Positions 1 to 7,028 of a stretch of DNA of 11,237 nucleotides are shown here, piece by piece. Source of the DNA: an uncultured Lachnospiraceae bacterium. Its GTDB lineage: Bacteria; Bacillota; Clostridia; Lachnospirales; Lachnospiraceae. Positions within the stretch are counted from its first letter, which is position 1; every line of letters begins with the position of its first letter. The translations under genes were made by a program, and so were the position numbers. The stretch is taken from NCBI GenBank assembly GCA_910577675.1, contig CAJTOR010000075.1:1-11237 (forward strand). The letters are read 5' to 3'. A model generated the notes under the pieces. The model worked only from the letters and a program-made list of their open reading frames with translations. It did no database searches and was not told the origin of the DNA.

Positions 1-839
1 GCCTTCTGTGTTGCAAATATAAATGTACGAAAATTTTTATGGCAATATCCCTTAATCATTGAAACCAAGTTTTCAATAATATCCTTATCTTTGTCAACTA
101 TTGTCTGCAACTTTTCGTTACTGAAAATACCTATTATGTTTTTTACAGCCTCGCAATAATCACTTTCAAAACAAACGGTATCACTAATCGTCTTTTCTTT
201 TATTCGCAAATATCTCTGCGCCTGTATGTCTTCTGGTGTACTATTTTCATTATCTTTTTCATGGCTATCTTCTGAAGGTGAATATAATAATTTTGCAAAA
301 TCAAAATTAAATGTTTCAGGCTGCTTATTTAGTATTTCATTTTCATTCGCAACCAAAAGAACCTTAACACCATCTCGCTCTACAAGATTATTGATATACC
401 CCAATAATTTTACTATTTCAATATTGCTTCTCTCCAAATCCTCAAAAATGAGTAATTTCCCATCTAAATCAACAGAAGAATATATATTTTGCAAATCATC
501 TTCAGACATATTCGCATCAATTCCAAATCTTCCAATCACATTTTTAACCACTGTTTTTGCTATAATTTTAGTAGTTGCGAATATTTCTGAATCTTTTATT
601 GGCGGTTTCATTCTTAATTCCATATAGATACTTTTACTTATTTCCGAAATATCTTCCAAACCATATAATGAAATGATAATACATCTGTTCTTTTTATCAT
701 CTTGTAAAAATTCAGTAAGTTGATTTTCTATATAATATGTCTTTCCAGAACCCCATTCTCCCGTCAACATGATAGCGGTATGTGTTTTATCTTCTTCGAG
801 ATAGTGTTTGATATAATTATTTAATTCAGTTACTGTCAT
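1..839 (-). CDS. KAP-family P-loop NTPase, N-terminal part (runs off left edge)
   Basis: The frame is open from an ATG at 839 to the window edge: 279 residues, no stop, 3' end missing. Residues 27-34 (GEWGSGKT) are a clear Walker A. Residues 129-138 (LLIFEDLERS) are a Walker B of the acidic FEDLER type seen in KAP P-loop NTPases. A VLLVANENEIL strand follows at 160-170, and residues 187-205 are a charged, probably disordered insert. AGGAG at 854-858 precedes the ATG by 14 nt, which is rather long. The start lies 23 nt past the hsdS stop, so co-transcription with hsdMS is likely. KAP NTPases include F-plasmid PifA, which excludes phage T7, so a defence role is plausible but inferred. The family call rests on motifs and could be another STAND/AAA-like NTPase. 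The start could shift by a few codons. Confidence 0.8.
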   Translation of the reverse strand, partial: MTVTELNNYIKHYLEEDKTHTAIMLTGEWGSGKTYYIENQLTEFLQDDKKNRCIIISLYGLEDISEISKSIYMELRMKPPIKDSEIFATTKIIAKTVVKNVIGRFGIDANMSEDDLQNIYSSVDLDGKLLIFEDLERSNIEIVKLLGYINNLVERDGVKVLLVANENEILNKQPETFNFDFAKLLYSPSEDSHEKDNENSTPEDIQAQRYLRIKEKTISDTVCFESDYCEAVKNIIGIFSNEKLQTIVDKDKDIIENLVSMIKGYCHKNFRTFIFATQK

Positions 840-862
840 AATATAATTCCATTCTCCTATTT

Positions 863-1963
863 TTATTGTAGTGAACCTTTAATTAATATAGGACATATAT
901 CTTTAATTTGTTGTTTCAATTTTTCATTTATACTTCTTCTTTCGATATATACATTATACATTTCTACTAATGCTTTTTGCTTTTGAATATCTGGTATTGG
1001 TATTTCAATCTCACAAAATCTTTTTTTCTCCATTCCACTTCGTACATTTGTATCACTTAAGAACCATGCATACCTATCTATTTCATTCCTTGAAAGCCAC
1101 ATCATAGCATATTCCGGTAAAACCGAATCATCTATCAAATTAAATACAAAATATGCTGGTGATACAATAATTGGCTTGTCCTCCTTATGTAATGCAATGG
1201 GTACAGCTACATCCCTTCCAACATGCATAAGGTTGCAAGCAAATTGTCCTTTTCGTACAATTTTATATTTTGATAAATCTGCCCCACTCGCTACTGATGG
1301 CATAAACTCTTTATCTTTATTTACTCCATGAACTACTAAAATATCGCCCTCAATATTTCTAATATCCGATTCTTCTATCATTTCTCCTAATGAAATCCGT
1401 TTTTCATTATGCTTAAATTTTTCAATGGAAGCATCAATAGATAACTTCAAATCTTCCAACCCACTTTCATAACTCTGCTGATTTGCCACCATTGCATTAT
1501 AGATATTTACATATTTTTTCTGAATATCTATAGAAGGAAGTTCAATTTCTATATCACACATTTCTTCCCAACTAAATGTTTCTCGTGCAGACCCCCATGA
1601 ATGAAACCTCGAATATCTATCAAATTCTGAACGATTAAAATACATAAAAAGATAGTCAGAAAGCAAACTACTTTCATTAGGAATATGGAATACTACAGAA
1701 ATTGATGACACCAAATAAACATTTTCTGTAGAATTATACGCCAAAGACATTTTATCCCCTCGTCTTGAAGTATCTGGCACATAAGCAAAGTAATGTGGTG
1801 GGAATAATTTATATGAAACTAAATTCACGCCATTCAAATCTGCCTTTGTTAAAATCATCTGTTTCTGCGTGGATAATCCAACAACTGCATCTTCTCCATA
1901 TATTCCATCAAAATTTCTTGCATCTGATTGAACAATATAATTTCCAAGTTTAGCCAATCCCAT
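863..1963 (-). CDS. hsdS: Type I restriction-modification specificity subunit HsdS
   Basis: This 366-aa protein is the DNA-recognition subunit of a type I restriction-modification complex. It has two target-recognition halves (about 1-135 and 187-315), each followed by a matching conserved helical segment: CDIEIELPSIDIQKK at 136-150 and CEIEIPIPDIQKQ at 317-329. This internal duplication is the hallmark of HsdS and sets the spacing between the two halves of the target. SRRGDKMSLAY and FHSWGSARETFSWEEM in the first half are typical of one Firmicutes HsdS group. I chose the ATG at 1963 because AGGGGG (1971-1976) sits 7 nt upstream; the in-frame TTG at 1969 would be only 1 nt from that site. The start lies inside the hsdM 3' end (14-nt overlap), implying translational coupling. 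The length is slightly short but both halves appear intact. No second or partial hsdS copy is visible, so there is no sign of phase-variable shuffling in this window. Confidence 0.93.
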   Translation of the reverse strand: MGLAKLGNYIVQSDARNFDGIYGEDAVVGLSTQKQMILTKADLNGVNLVSYKLFPPHYFAYVPDTSRRGDKMSLAYNSTENVYLVSSISVVFHIPNESSLLSDYLFMYFNRSEFDRYSRFHSWGSARETFSWEEMCDIEIELPSIDIQKKYVNIYNAMVANQQSYESGLEDLKLSIDASIEKFKHNEKRISLGEMIEESDIRNIEGDILVVHGVNKDKEFMPSVASGADLSKYKIVRKGQFACNLMHVGRDVAVPIALHKEDKPIIVSPAYFVFNLIDDSVLPEYAMMWLSRNEIDRYAWFLSDTNVRSGMEKKRFCEIEIPIPDIQKQKALVEMYNVYIERRSINEKLKQQIKDICPILIKGSLQ

Positions 1964-3542
1964 AACCAATCCCCCTAAACGCTTCTTCCAGCATTACCTG
2001 AGATTGCTTTTCAGCTTTCAAAATATCTCTCATTTCTTCCTGAATACGTTCCATTTCCTTTTCATAATCAATATCCAAATCATGGTCAATAAACTCTATG
2101 TATTTACTTGGGGCAAGAGAATAATTCTTTTCACGAATTTCCTCCAACTTTACCCTCTGACACAGTTCAGGAACATTACTATATATAGAGATATCCGTTC
2201 CCTGCCAGTTATTGTATATCTTCTTAATTTCTGCAATCTGCTCATCTGTTAAGACTGTTTTCTTTTTCTTTTTGCCTTTATCAATCACAATTTCTTCAAT
2301 ATTGGCATCCCATCTCCGTAAATCCATAAAAAGGACTTCATTTGTACGGTCACGAAGTTGTCTGCCATTTACAATACCAGCTTTCTTACTCATATTTATA
2401 ATCCATAATGTCACAGAAATATCTGTGGTATAAAACATATCACGAGGCAATACAACAATCGCTTCCACCTTATCTTTTTCCAACAATTCTTTCCGCAATT
2501 CATACTCTGCGCCATCTGCATTCAATGCTCCATTGGCAAGCAAAAATCCAGCGATACCATGTGTCACATCCAGTTTTGAAATCATATGAAGTATCCATGC
2601 ATAATTTGCATTTGCCACCGGAGGCATAGCCTGCCAATTTTGGAAACGGTAATCCTCCCGCAATTCATCTTCGCCTCTCCATCCTTTCAGATTAAAAGGA
2701 GGATTTGCCATAATGTAATCTACCTTTTTGTCCTTATGCAAATCTTCTGTAAATGTAGATGCATTCTTTTCTCCAAGATTATGGGAAATCCCACGGATAG
2801 CAAGATTCATCTTACAAAGCCGCCATGTATCAGGATTACTTTCCTGACCAATCACAGAGATATTCTGCCTATTGCCATTATGACGGTCAACAAATTTTAA
2901 TGACTGAACAAACATACCTCCTGAACCGCAGCAGGGATCATAAACAATCCCACTATACGGCTCAATCATTTCCGCAATCAGTTTTACAAGACTCGCCGGA
3001 GTATAAAACTCACCGTCTTCTTTTGTTCCTGCTGCTGCATAAACCTGAAGAAAATACTCGTAAACACGACCAATCAAATCTTCTTCCTGAAAACGCTTTT
3101 CGGTAATATTATTAACTTCATCAATCAAAGATTTAATTGCCGACTTGCTCGCACCAAGCGTTGCAAACAAATTCTGTGGTAATGCACCTTTTAATGGTGG
3201 ATTGCTTCCCTCAATATCTGCCATTGCCTGATCAATGATTACAGCTATATCATTATCACCTGCATGATTCACAATGTAAGACCATCTTGCTGTTTCTTTT
3301 AAATAAAATACATTTACAGCATTATAAAAAGACACTTTTTCCAAAAATGCTGGTATTTCTCCATATTGTTCTACCAATTCTGCACGTCTTTTTTCAAATT
3401 TATCCCCTGCAAATTTTAAAAATACCAATCCAATGACTGCATCTCTGTTTTTCTCCGTACTGCCAATTCCCCGTAATGCAACACGGCAATTCCATAGAGT
3501 TGTTTCCAATGTAACTTCTTTCACGGCAGCTTTCTTTGCCAT
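1950..3542 (-). CDS. hsdM: Type I restriction-modification DNA methyltransferase subunit HsdM
   Basis: This 530-aa N6-adenine methyltransferase subunit modifies host DNA together with HsdS and is part of the restriction complex when HsdR is present. The N-terminal HsdM_N helical domain (about 10-150) starts with LETTLWNCRVALRG. The catalytic domain has GEFYTP at 177-182, the S-adenosylmethionine-binding motif DPCCGSGG at 202-209 and the catalytic NPPF motif at 280-283. A charged helical C-terminus follows. The ATG at 3542 has GGAGG 8 nt upstream; an in-frame ATG at 3566 would add eight residues without such a site. It lies 53 nt after the small regulator gene and overlaps hsdS. No frameshift or missing motif is visible, so the subunit should be active. 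Confidence 0.96.
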   Translation of the reverse strand: MAKKAAVKEVTLETTLWNCRVALRGIGSTEKNRDAVIGLVFLKFAGDKFEKRRAELVEQYGEIPAFLEKVSFYNAVNVFYLKETARWSYIVNHAGDNDIAVIIDQAMADIEGSNPPLKGALPQNLFATLGASKSAIKSLIDEVNNITEKRFQEEDLIGRVYEYFLQVYAAAGTKEDGEFYTPASLVKLIAEMIEPYSGIVYDPCCGSGGMFVQSLKFVDRHNGNRQNISVIGQESNPDTWRLCKMNLAIRGISHNLGEKNASTFTEDLHKDKKVDYIMANPPFNLKGWRGEDELREDYRFQNWQAMPPVANANYAWILHMISKLDVTHGIAGFLLANGALNADGAEYELRKELLEKDKVEAIVVLPRDMFYTTDISVTLWIINMSKKAGIVNGRQLRDRTNEVLFMDLRRWDANIEEIVIDKGKKKKKTVLTDEQIAEIKKIYNNWQGTDISIYSNVPELCQRVKLEEIREKNYSLAPSKYIEFIDHDLDIDYEKEMERIQEEMRDILKAEKQSQVMLEEAFRGIGYGIG

Positions 3543-3595
3543 TTGTATTTCCTCCATATCCCACATAATGTTTCATAAATTATGTGCCTCAAAAA

Positions 3596-3814
3596 TCAAT
3601 ATTTCTCTATTTCAACAATATCATCCAATCCACAATTCATAGCATTACAGATTCTCACCAACACATCTAATGCTGCATACTCATTATTAGACATTTTTAC
3701 AAAAGTACTTGGTGCAATCCCTGTTTTCGCTCGAAGTTCCCCTTTTGATATTTCTTTGTCAATCATCATCTTCCATATTGGCTTATAATTTACTTTTATT
3801 TGTTCTTTTTTCAT
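3596..3814 (-). CDS. Small Cro/CI-type helix-turn-helix regulator
   Basis: This 72-aa protein is almost entirely one helix-turn-helix domain. The recognition region is around residues 23-41 (SKGELRAKTGIAPSTFVKM), followed by DVLVRICNAMNCGLDDIVE, typical of the short YozG-like XRE group. There is no effector domain. It is the first gene after a good promoter, and hsdM begins 53 nt past its stop, so the two are probably one transcript. By analogy with controller proteins of other restriction systems it may repress its own operon and set the modification/restriction balance; that role is inferred. The ATG at 3814 has a GAGAGA ribosome binding site a few nucleotides upstream. Confidence 0.85.
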   Translation of the reverse strand: MKKEQIKVNYKPIWKMMIDKEISKGELRAKTGIAPSTFVKMSNNEYAALDVLVRICNAMNCGLDDIVEIEKY

Positions 3815-3851
3815 TGATGTTCTCTCTATATTTCAACAAAACTTATAAATA

Positions 3852-3880
3852 ATTTTATCACATTATATTTAATTTTTCAA
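3852..3880 (-). promoter_or_regulatory. Sigma-A promoter of the regulator-hsdMS-NTPase operon
   Basis: On the minus strand TTGAAA (3875-3880) and TAAAAT (3852-3857) are separated by exactly 17 nt in a very AT-rich stretch. Transcription would begin near 3845, about 30 nt before the regulator ATG. Both boxes are one base from consensus. Confidence 0.7.
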
Positions 3881-3889
3881 TTATTATTT

Positions 3890-4107
3890 CGAGTTCCCAA
3901 AACAAATTTCATATACTCAATAGGCGCGGATTCCTCTGCTCCCATTTTCTTAACTATTCCATCTTATCTTCTTATTTTCTCATCTGCATCAACACATTTA
4001 CTTTACATCACCTACTGCCAATGTTTATTCTTTTCTTTCAATTTCTGCTAATTCATTTTTCTCCGACGGTTATGTTCTGCCACTTTGCTTTTAGTTTCCT
4101 CCAACTT
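3890..4107. other. Non-coding, decayed AT-rich stretch
   Basis: No intact gene is visible. Short minus-strand segments still read like protein (GAEESAPIEYMKFVLGTR near the left end) but stops interrupt every frame. It continues the decayed region to its right and was probably once coding. No terminator or operator stands out. Confidence 0.4.
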
Positions 4108-4560
4108 TTACTTCATCGTCTTTTGTTCAAATGATTTTGCAAATTCCTCATATACCTTTTCAAGTCCTTTTGATACTACAAACCACTTTAGTTTTTCAAC
4201 ATGATCTGTAAGTGCATCTATCCTTTTCTCTAAACTTGAAATTTTCTTCTCATACTTTTTTCTCTTTATAAAACAATCATACAGTTTTCGATGGAGGATT
4301 TCACATTCCCTTTCTGCGTTCTTGCAAGCGATTCCAGTACGTCCTTAACAGTACTCATTTTTGTATCAAGCATTTCCCTGACTGCATTCCATAATTTGTT
4401 TTCTGCCTGCACAGACTTTTCCTGCAATTTCCTCCACCTTTTTCCTATCCTTAAAAAACAATTCCTATCTTTCCGAAACATCTCCCATACACAAAATATC
4501 CAGCCAGTAATTAATAATTGGCTTTGCATGGAGTATATGTGCATAAATAAGAAGACTTGA
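4108..4560 (-). pseudogene. Decayed coiled-coil protein gene, frameshifted
   Basis: Two minus-strand reading segments join across an apparent frameshift near 4320. The upstream part reads QEKSVQAENKLWNAVREM and then TVKDVLESLARTQ. The downstream part reads KRKKYEKKISSLEKRIDALT, then EKLKWFVVSKGLEKVYEEFA, with a stop at 4108-4110. The heptad-like, Lys/Glu-rich pattern suggests a long coiled coil, such as the C-terminal part of a plasmid mobilisation or similar accessory protein. I do not recognise the family. Stops and frame changes in the upstream part, and the lack of a start with a ribosome binding site, argue for a relic. A sequencing error is an alternative cause of the frame break. Confidence 0.4.
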
Positions 4561-4666
4561 AGCCTTTCTCCATCAGTAGTGCAACTTTCAATACATGTTT
4601 TTAATTTTTTTAAATATCTCTTTATTTATTCCGTATCTTATGATATTATTAAGCTATATTTAATAT

Positions 4667-4695
4667 TTGCTCGTATTGATGATAAATCCTATAAC
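4667..4695 (+). promoter_or_regulatory. Relic plus-strand promoter of the broken HTH gene
   Basis: TTGCTC (4667-4672) and TATAAC (4690-4695) have a 17-nt spacer and lie about 10-20 nt before the start region of the broken HTH reading frame. The arrangement fits a former sigma-A promoter. Confidence 0.4.
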
Positions 4696-4704
4696 ACAGG
4701 GGGT

Positions 4705-4890
4705 ATGGTAGGTAATATGACAGTCGGCCAAAATAATTGACGCATACATCAAGAACAAGGTCTAACATTAAAGCAATTAGGTGAAATGGTTGGAGTAAAT
4801 GAATGCTGCATTAGAGCATATGAAAGCGGACGCAGAAATTCAAAATTAAAACCTTTATAGGCTTTAGCACAGGCTTTTTCAAGTATTTCA
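4705..4890 (+). pseudogene. Broken Cro/CI (XRE) helix-turn-helix regulator gene
   Basis: From ATG 4705 or 4717 the plus frame reads MTVGQNN, a TGA stop at 4738, RIHQEQGLTLKQLGEMVGVN, IRAYESGRRNSKLKPL, a TAG stop at 4858, then ALAQAF. Skipping the two stops gives a normal XRE domain with the expected QLGEMVGV and YESGRR signatures, so two point changes have killed the gene. Similarity fades after about 4890, where a different minus-strand remnant takes over. A functional product is very unlikely. It is the only plus-strand gene trace in the window. Confidence 0.75.
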
Positions 4891-5183
4891 GCAATATGAC
4901 GGGCATTTATTTGATCAAGGAAGTGTTTCTTAAAATATAATCGATTAATTTCTTTTGCTGGTTTGGGTTCTATGCAAAAAACAATTATGGCATTAACTAC
5001 ATCCTGTTCATCATCTTGTTCACTTTGAATTAGGATGCAATTCACCATGCAACAATTCCAAATACTTATCCATGCCTTACAAAGCACCATTATCCCTGAT
5101 GCGCTTATATCATATTCCGGCAACGGCTCACCATATTTTGCGCAAACCTCTCTGATCTTATCAACTCCCCTTCCCCAGCACTT
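4890..5183 (-). pseudogene. C-terminal remnant of a RecG-like/AlbA_2 ATP-binding regulator
   Basis: The minus frame from 5183 opens right after a stop and begins KCWGRGVDKIREV, then YGEPLPEYDISASGIMV. WGRG(I/V)-K-I plus a P-P-E-Y segment and a hydrophobic strand is the usual C-terminal end of the widespread 'putative transcriptional regulator / ATP-dependent helicase RecG-related' proteins (AlbA_2 plus HATPase_c_4). A later KEINRLYFKKHFLDQI could be the terminal winged-helix part. All N-terminal domains are missing, so this is a 5'-truncated fragment. The open frame runs on to 4749, but that tail overlaps the opposite-strand HTH relic and is probably chance. Family call moderate; pseudogene status firm if the family is right. 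Confidence 0.5.
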
Positions 5184-5230
5184 TCATCTTTACAACTTAA
5201 AAGCAGGAAACTTCTTTAACAGGTTAAAAT

Positions 5231-5281
5231 TAATTTAGGGTATTTCAAGTGCAATTATTGCACTTGAAATACCCTAAATTA
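5231..5281. repeat. 51-nt perfect palindrome (25-bp arms), possible argG terminator
   Basis: Positions 5231-5255 are the exact reverse complement of 5257-5281 with one central base; the arm core is GGGTATTTCAAGTGCAAT. The palindrome begins 49 nt past the argG stop in the direction of argG transcription and is followed there only by ATTTTAACC, a poor U-tract. It may act as an RNA hairpin stopping argG transcripts or reading from the right, or be a miniature inverted-repeat element at the border of the decayed island. Confidence 0.8.
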
Positions 5282-5329
5282 TCAAAAAACATCCTATTTA
5301 CTTCATCTTCATCATCCCAGAAAATACCC

Positions 5330-6550
5330 TTATTTTTCTTTATTTGCCTCCATCATCATCGCCCTCACTTTAAGAGAAAGCCCGAACAGGTTGATAAAAC
5401 CTTCTGCGTCGTGATGATCGTAGAGTTCACCTGTCGTAAATGATGCGATGCTCTCATTGTAAAGCGAATATGGAGAGGTTGTTCCCTGTTTGATAATATT
5501 GCCCTTGTAAAGTTTCATCTTTACCTCACCGGTCACATACTTCTGGGTGGATTCCACAAAAGCTTGCAGTGCTTCGCGCAGCGGTGTAAACCATTTGCCC
5601 TCATACACAACATCTGCGAATTTGTCGCCGACCCCTTTCTTGTAAGCCAGCGTGTCGCGGTCAAGGATCAGTTCCTCAAGCTGTGTATGTGCCTCCATCA
5701 GTATTGTGCCGCCCGGCGTTTCATACACGCCGCGGGATTTCATGCCGACCACGCGGTTTTCCACAATGTCTATAATTCCAATACCGTTGCGCCCACCGAT
5801 CTTGTTCAGTTCGGCAATAATTTCCGATGCCTTCATTTCCTTGCCGTTTAAAGCAACCGGTGCACCTTCCTTAAAGGTGAGTGAAATGGTTTCTCCCTCT
5901 TCCGGCGCTTTCTCCGGTGTTACGCCAAGCACCAACAGATGGTCATAATTCGGAGCATTTGCCGGATCTTCAAGTTCCAGACCCTCATGGCTGATATGCC
6001 AGAGGTTGCGGTCACGGCTGTAGCTGTGGCTTGCATCAAATGGCAGGTCAATGCCGTGTGCCTTGCAGTAGTCAATTTCCTCCTCGCGCGACTGCATCTT
6101 CCAGGTATCATTGCAGCGCCAAGGGGCAATGATTTTTAAATCCGGGGCAAGTGCCTTGATGCCAAGTTCAAAGCGCACCTGGTCATTTCCCTTGCCTGTC
6201 GCACCGTGGCAGATGGCTGTTGCGCCTTCCTTGCGCGCGATCTCCACCAGTTTTTTGGCAATGACCGGGCGAGCCATGGATGTGCCGAGCAGGTATTTGT
6301 TTTCGTATACGGCACCCGCTTTTACACAAGGGATTACATACTCATCCACAAATTCATCCGTAATATGCTCAATATACAGTTTTGCTGCGCCGGAAAGCTT
6401 TGCGCGCTCGTCAAGTCCATCAAGTTCGTTGCCCTGTCCCACATCGATACAGCAGCAGACCACCTCATAATCATAGTTCTCTTTCAACCACGGAATAATC
6501 GCCGTGGTATCCAGACCGCCGGAATACGCAAGAATAACTTTTTCCTTCAT
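5330..6550 (-). CDS. argG: Argininosuccinate synthase
   Basis: The enzyme joins citrulline and aspartate with ATP to give argininosuccinate, the next-to-last step of arginine synthesis, in the cytoplasm. At 406 aa it is full length. The N-terminal ATP-pyrophosphatase loop AYSGGLDTT is at 8-16, YENKYLLGTSMARP at 82-95 and the conserved HGATGKGNDQVRFE at 115-128. The C-terminus (SFTTGELYDHHDAEGFI) is intact. The ATG at 6550 has AAGGAGG 12 nt upstream. argH is not adjacent in this window; purA lies upstream on the same strand but a probable terminator and two promoters separate them. A candidate ARG box overlaps the proximal promoter, suggesting ArgR repression. Composition is clearly less AT-rich than the region to its left. 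Confidence 0.97.
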   Translation of the reverse strand: MKEKVILAYSGGLDTTAIIPWLKENYDYEVVCCCIDVGQGNELDGLDERAKLSGAAKLYIEHITDEFVDEYVIPCVKAGAVYENKYLLGTSMARPVIAKKLVEIARKEGATAICHGATGKGNDQVRFELGIKALAPDLKIIAPWRCNDTWKMQSREEEIDYCKAHGIDLPFDASHSYSRDRNLWHISHEGLELEDPANAPNYDHLLVLGVTPEKAPEEGETISLTFKEGAPVALNGKEMKASEIIAELNKIGGRNGIGIIDIVENRVVGMKSRGVYETPGGTILMEAHTQLEELILDRDTLAYKKGVGDKFADVVYEGKWFTPLREALQAFVESTQKYVTGEVKMKLYKGNIIKQGTTSPYSLYNESIASFTTGELYDHHDAEGFINLFGLSLKVRAMMMEANKEK

Positions 6551-6609
6551 AGTATTGTTAGTCCTCCTTATTTAAGTTCCGCATTCGCCCTCCTGTACCC
6601 CTCCTTCCA

Positions 6610-6646
6610 GAGAAGCTTTTCTGCGCCCTGCTCCGAAAATCTTCTC
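6610..6646 (-). other. Hairpin in the argG 5' leader
   Basis: GAGAAG (6610-6615) pairs with CTTCTC (6641-6646) and TTTTC (6617-6621) with GAAAA (6635-6639), around a 13-nt loop, with one mismatch. It lies 60-96 nt before the argG start. No T-box motif is visible, so I assign no ligand or mechanism. Confidence 0.35.
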
Positions 6647-6684
6647 CGGGTACTTTCCGGGCTCATGCTGTTTTATTTTTTATA

Positions 6685-6713
6685 AATATACATCATTTTG
6701 TTTAAATATGCAA
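6685..6713 (-). promoter_or_regulatory. Proximal argG promoter
   Basis: On the minus strand TTGCAT (6708-6713) and TATATT (6685-6690) are spaced by 17 nt. The expected start near 6678 leaves a leader of about 128 nt before argG. Confidence 0.6.
6699..6712 (-). promoter_or_regulatory. Candidate ARG box (ArgR operator)
   Basis: TGCATATTTAAACA on the minus strand differs at one informative position from the general ARG-box pattern TGNATWWWWATNCA. It overlaps the -35 box of the proximal argG promoter, where a repressor would block RNA polymerase. A similar half, TGTATATTTA, lies 20 nt downstream in the same orientation. Operator function is inferred from pattern and gene function. Confidence 0.45.
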
Positions 6714-6868
6714 GCTTTATTTTTCTATCACGCCCCCATAAAGATAGCATGCCTGTCTTCCACTTTTTTCCAACATCGGCATCGGCTGTCAAGTGCTCCA
6801 CGGGATTTTCAAGTTTGAACCTGGACACTGACAATACGGCAAGCCGCACTCCTCCCGGAACCAACGCC
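6714..6868 (-). other. Transcribed but apparently non-coding stretch upstream of argG
   Basis: A strong promoter ends just upstream (6875-6903), so this stretch should be transcribed towards argG. It holds no gene with a ribosome binding site: a 76-codon open frame crosses it but its first ATG lies in the promoter, its second at the predicted transcript start, and its end overlaps the argG promoter. It could be a long argG leader or a short independent RNA of about 150 nt. I do not recognise a known riboswitch or RNA family in it. Confidence 0.35.
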
Positions 6869-6874
6869 ATCCTT

Positions 6875-6903
6875 ATTATAAAATACACAGATTGAAAATG
6901 CAA
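6875..6903 (-). promoter_or_regulatory. Strong distal promoter between purA and argG
   Basis: TTGCAT (6898-6903) and a perfect TATAAT (6875-6880) are separated by 17 nt on the minus strand. This is the best-matching promoter in the window. Transcription would begin near 6868, about 320 nt before argG. Confidence 0.65.
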
Positions 6904-6945
6904 GTGCCAAGTACATTCCGGAAAGAAAAACTATATTTTCAAACG

Positions 6946-6990
6946 GGGCGGGCTTTTCATCGATGGTTCTGCCATCTAAAAAACCCGCCC
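6946..6990 (-). terminator. Probable purA terminator (nested hairpin)
   Basis: GGGCGGG (6946-6952) pairs with CCCGCCC (6984-6990) as a GC-rich outer stem that continues through an A/T tract with one bulge; inside it GATGG pairs with CCATC around a 5-nt loop. It begins about 40 nt after the purA stop and before the distal argG promoter. The downstream U-run is short and interrupted, so efficiency is uncertain. Confidence 0.55.
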
Positions 6991-7028
6991 TGTCCGGATC
7001 ACAATCTAATTTTCCAAATTTTTACTAT

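Noticed and set aside
226..627. 133-codon plus-strand open frame
   Set aside because: It lies wholly inside the minus-strand KAP NTPase, which has clear Walker motifs; the opposite frame is a shadow of AT-rich coding DNA.
863..1963. Phase-variable hsdS shuffling
   Set aside because: Only one hsdS with both halves is present; no second copy, invertible repeat pair or adjacent recombinase is visible in the restriction region.
1964..1969. TTG start at 1969 for hsdS
   Set aside because: The AGGGGG ribosome binding site would be only 1 nt away; ATG 1963 has 7 nt spacing and begins the protein as expected.
4749..5123. Intact 124-aa minus-strand gene
   Set aside because: Its frame extends upstream into the WGRG motif of a larger family and its tail is antisense to the broken XRE gene, so it is a truncated remnant rather than a gene with its own start.
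6551..6678. T-box riboswitch in the argG leader
   Set aside because: The leader has GG-rich runs and a hairpin but no recognisable T-box sequence or specifier-type structure.
6206..6685. 159-codon plus-strand open frame
   Set aside because: It is antisense to argG and its leader; argG is unmistakable and this frame has no recognisable protein features.
6673..6903. 76-codon minus-strand open frame upstream of argG
   Set aside because: Its first ATG is inside a strong promoter, its second at the predicted transcript start, no ribosome binding site fits, and its end overlaps the proximal argG promoter.
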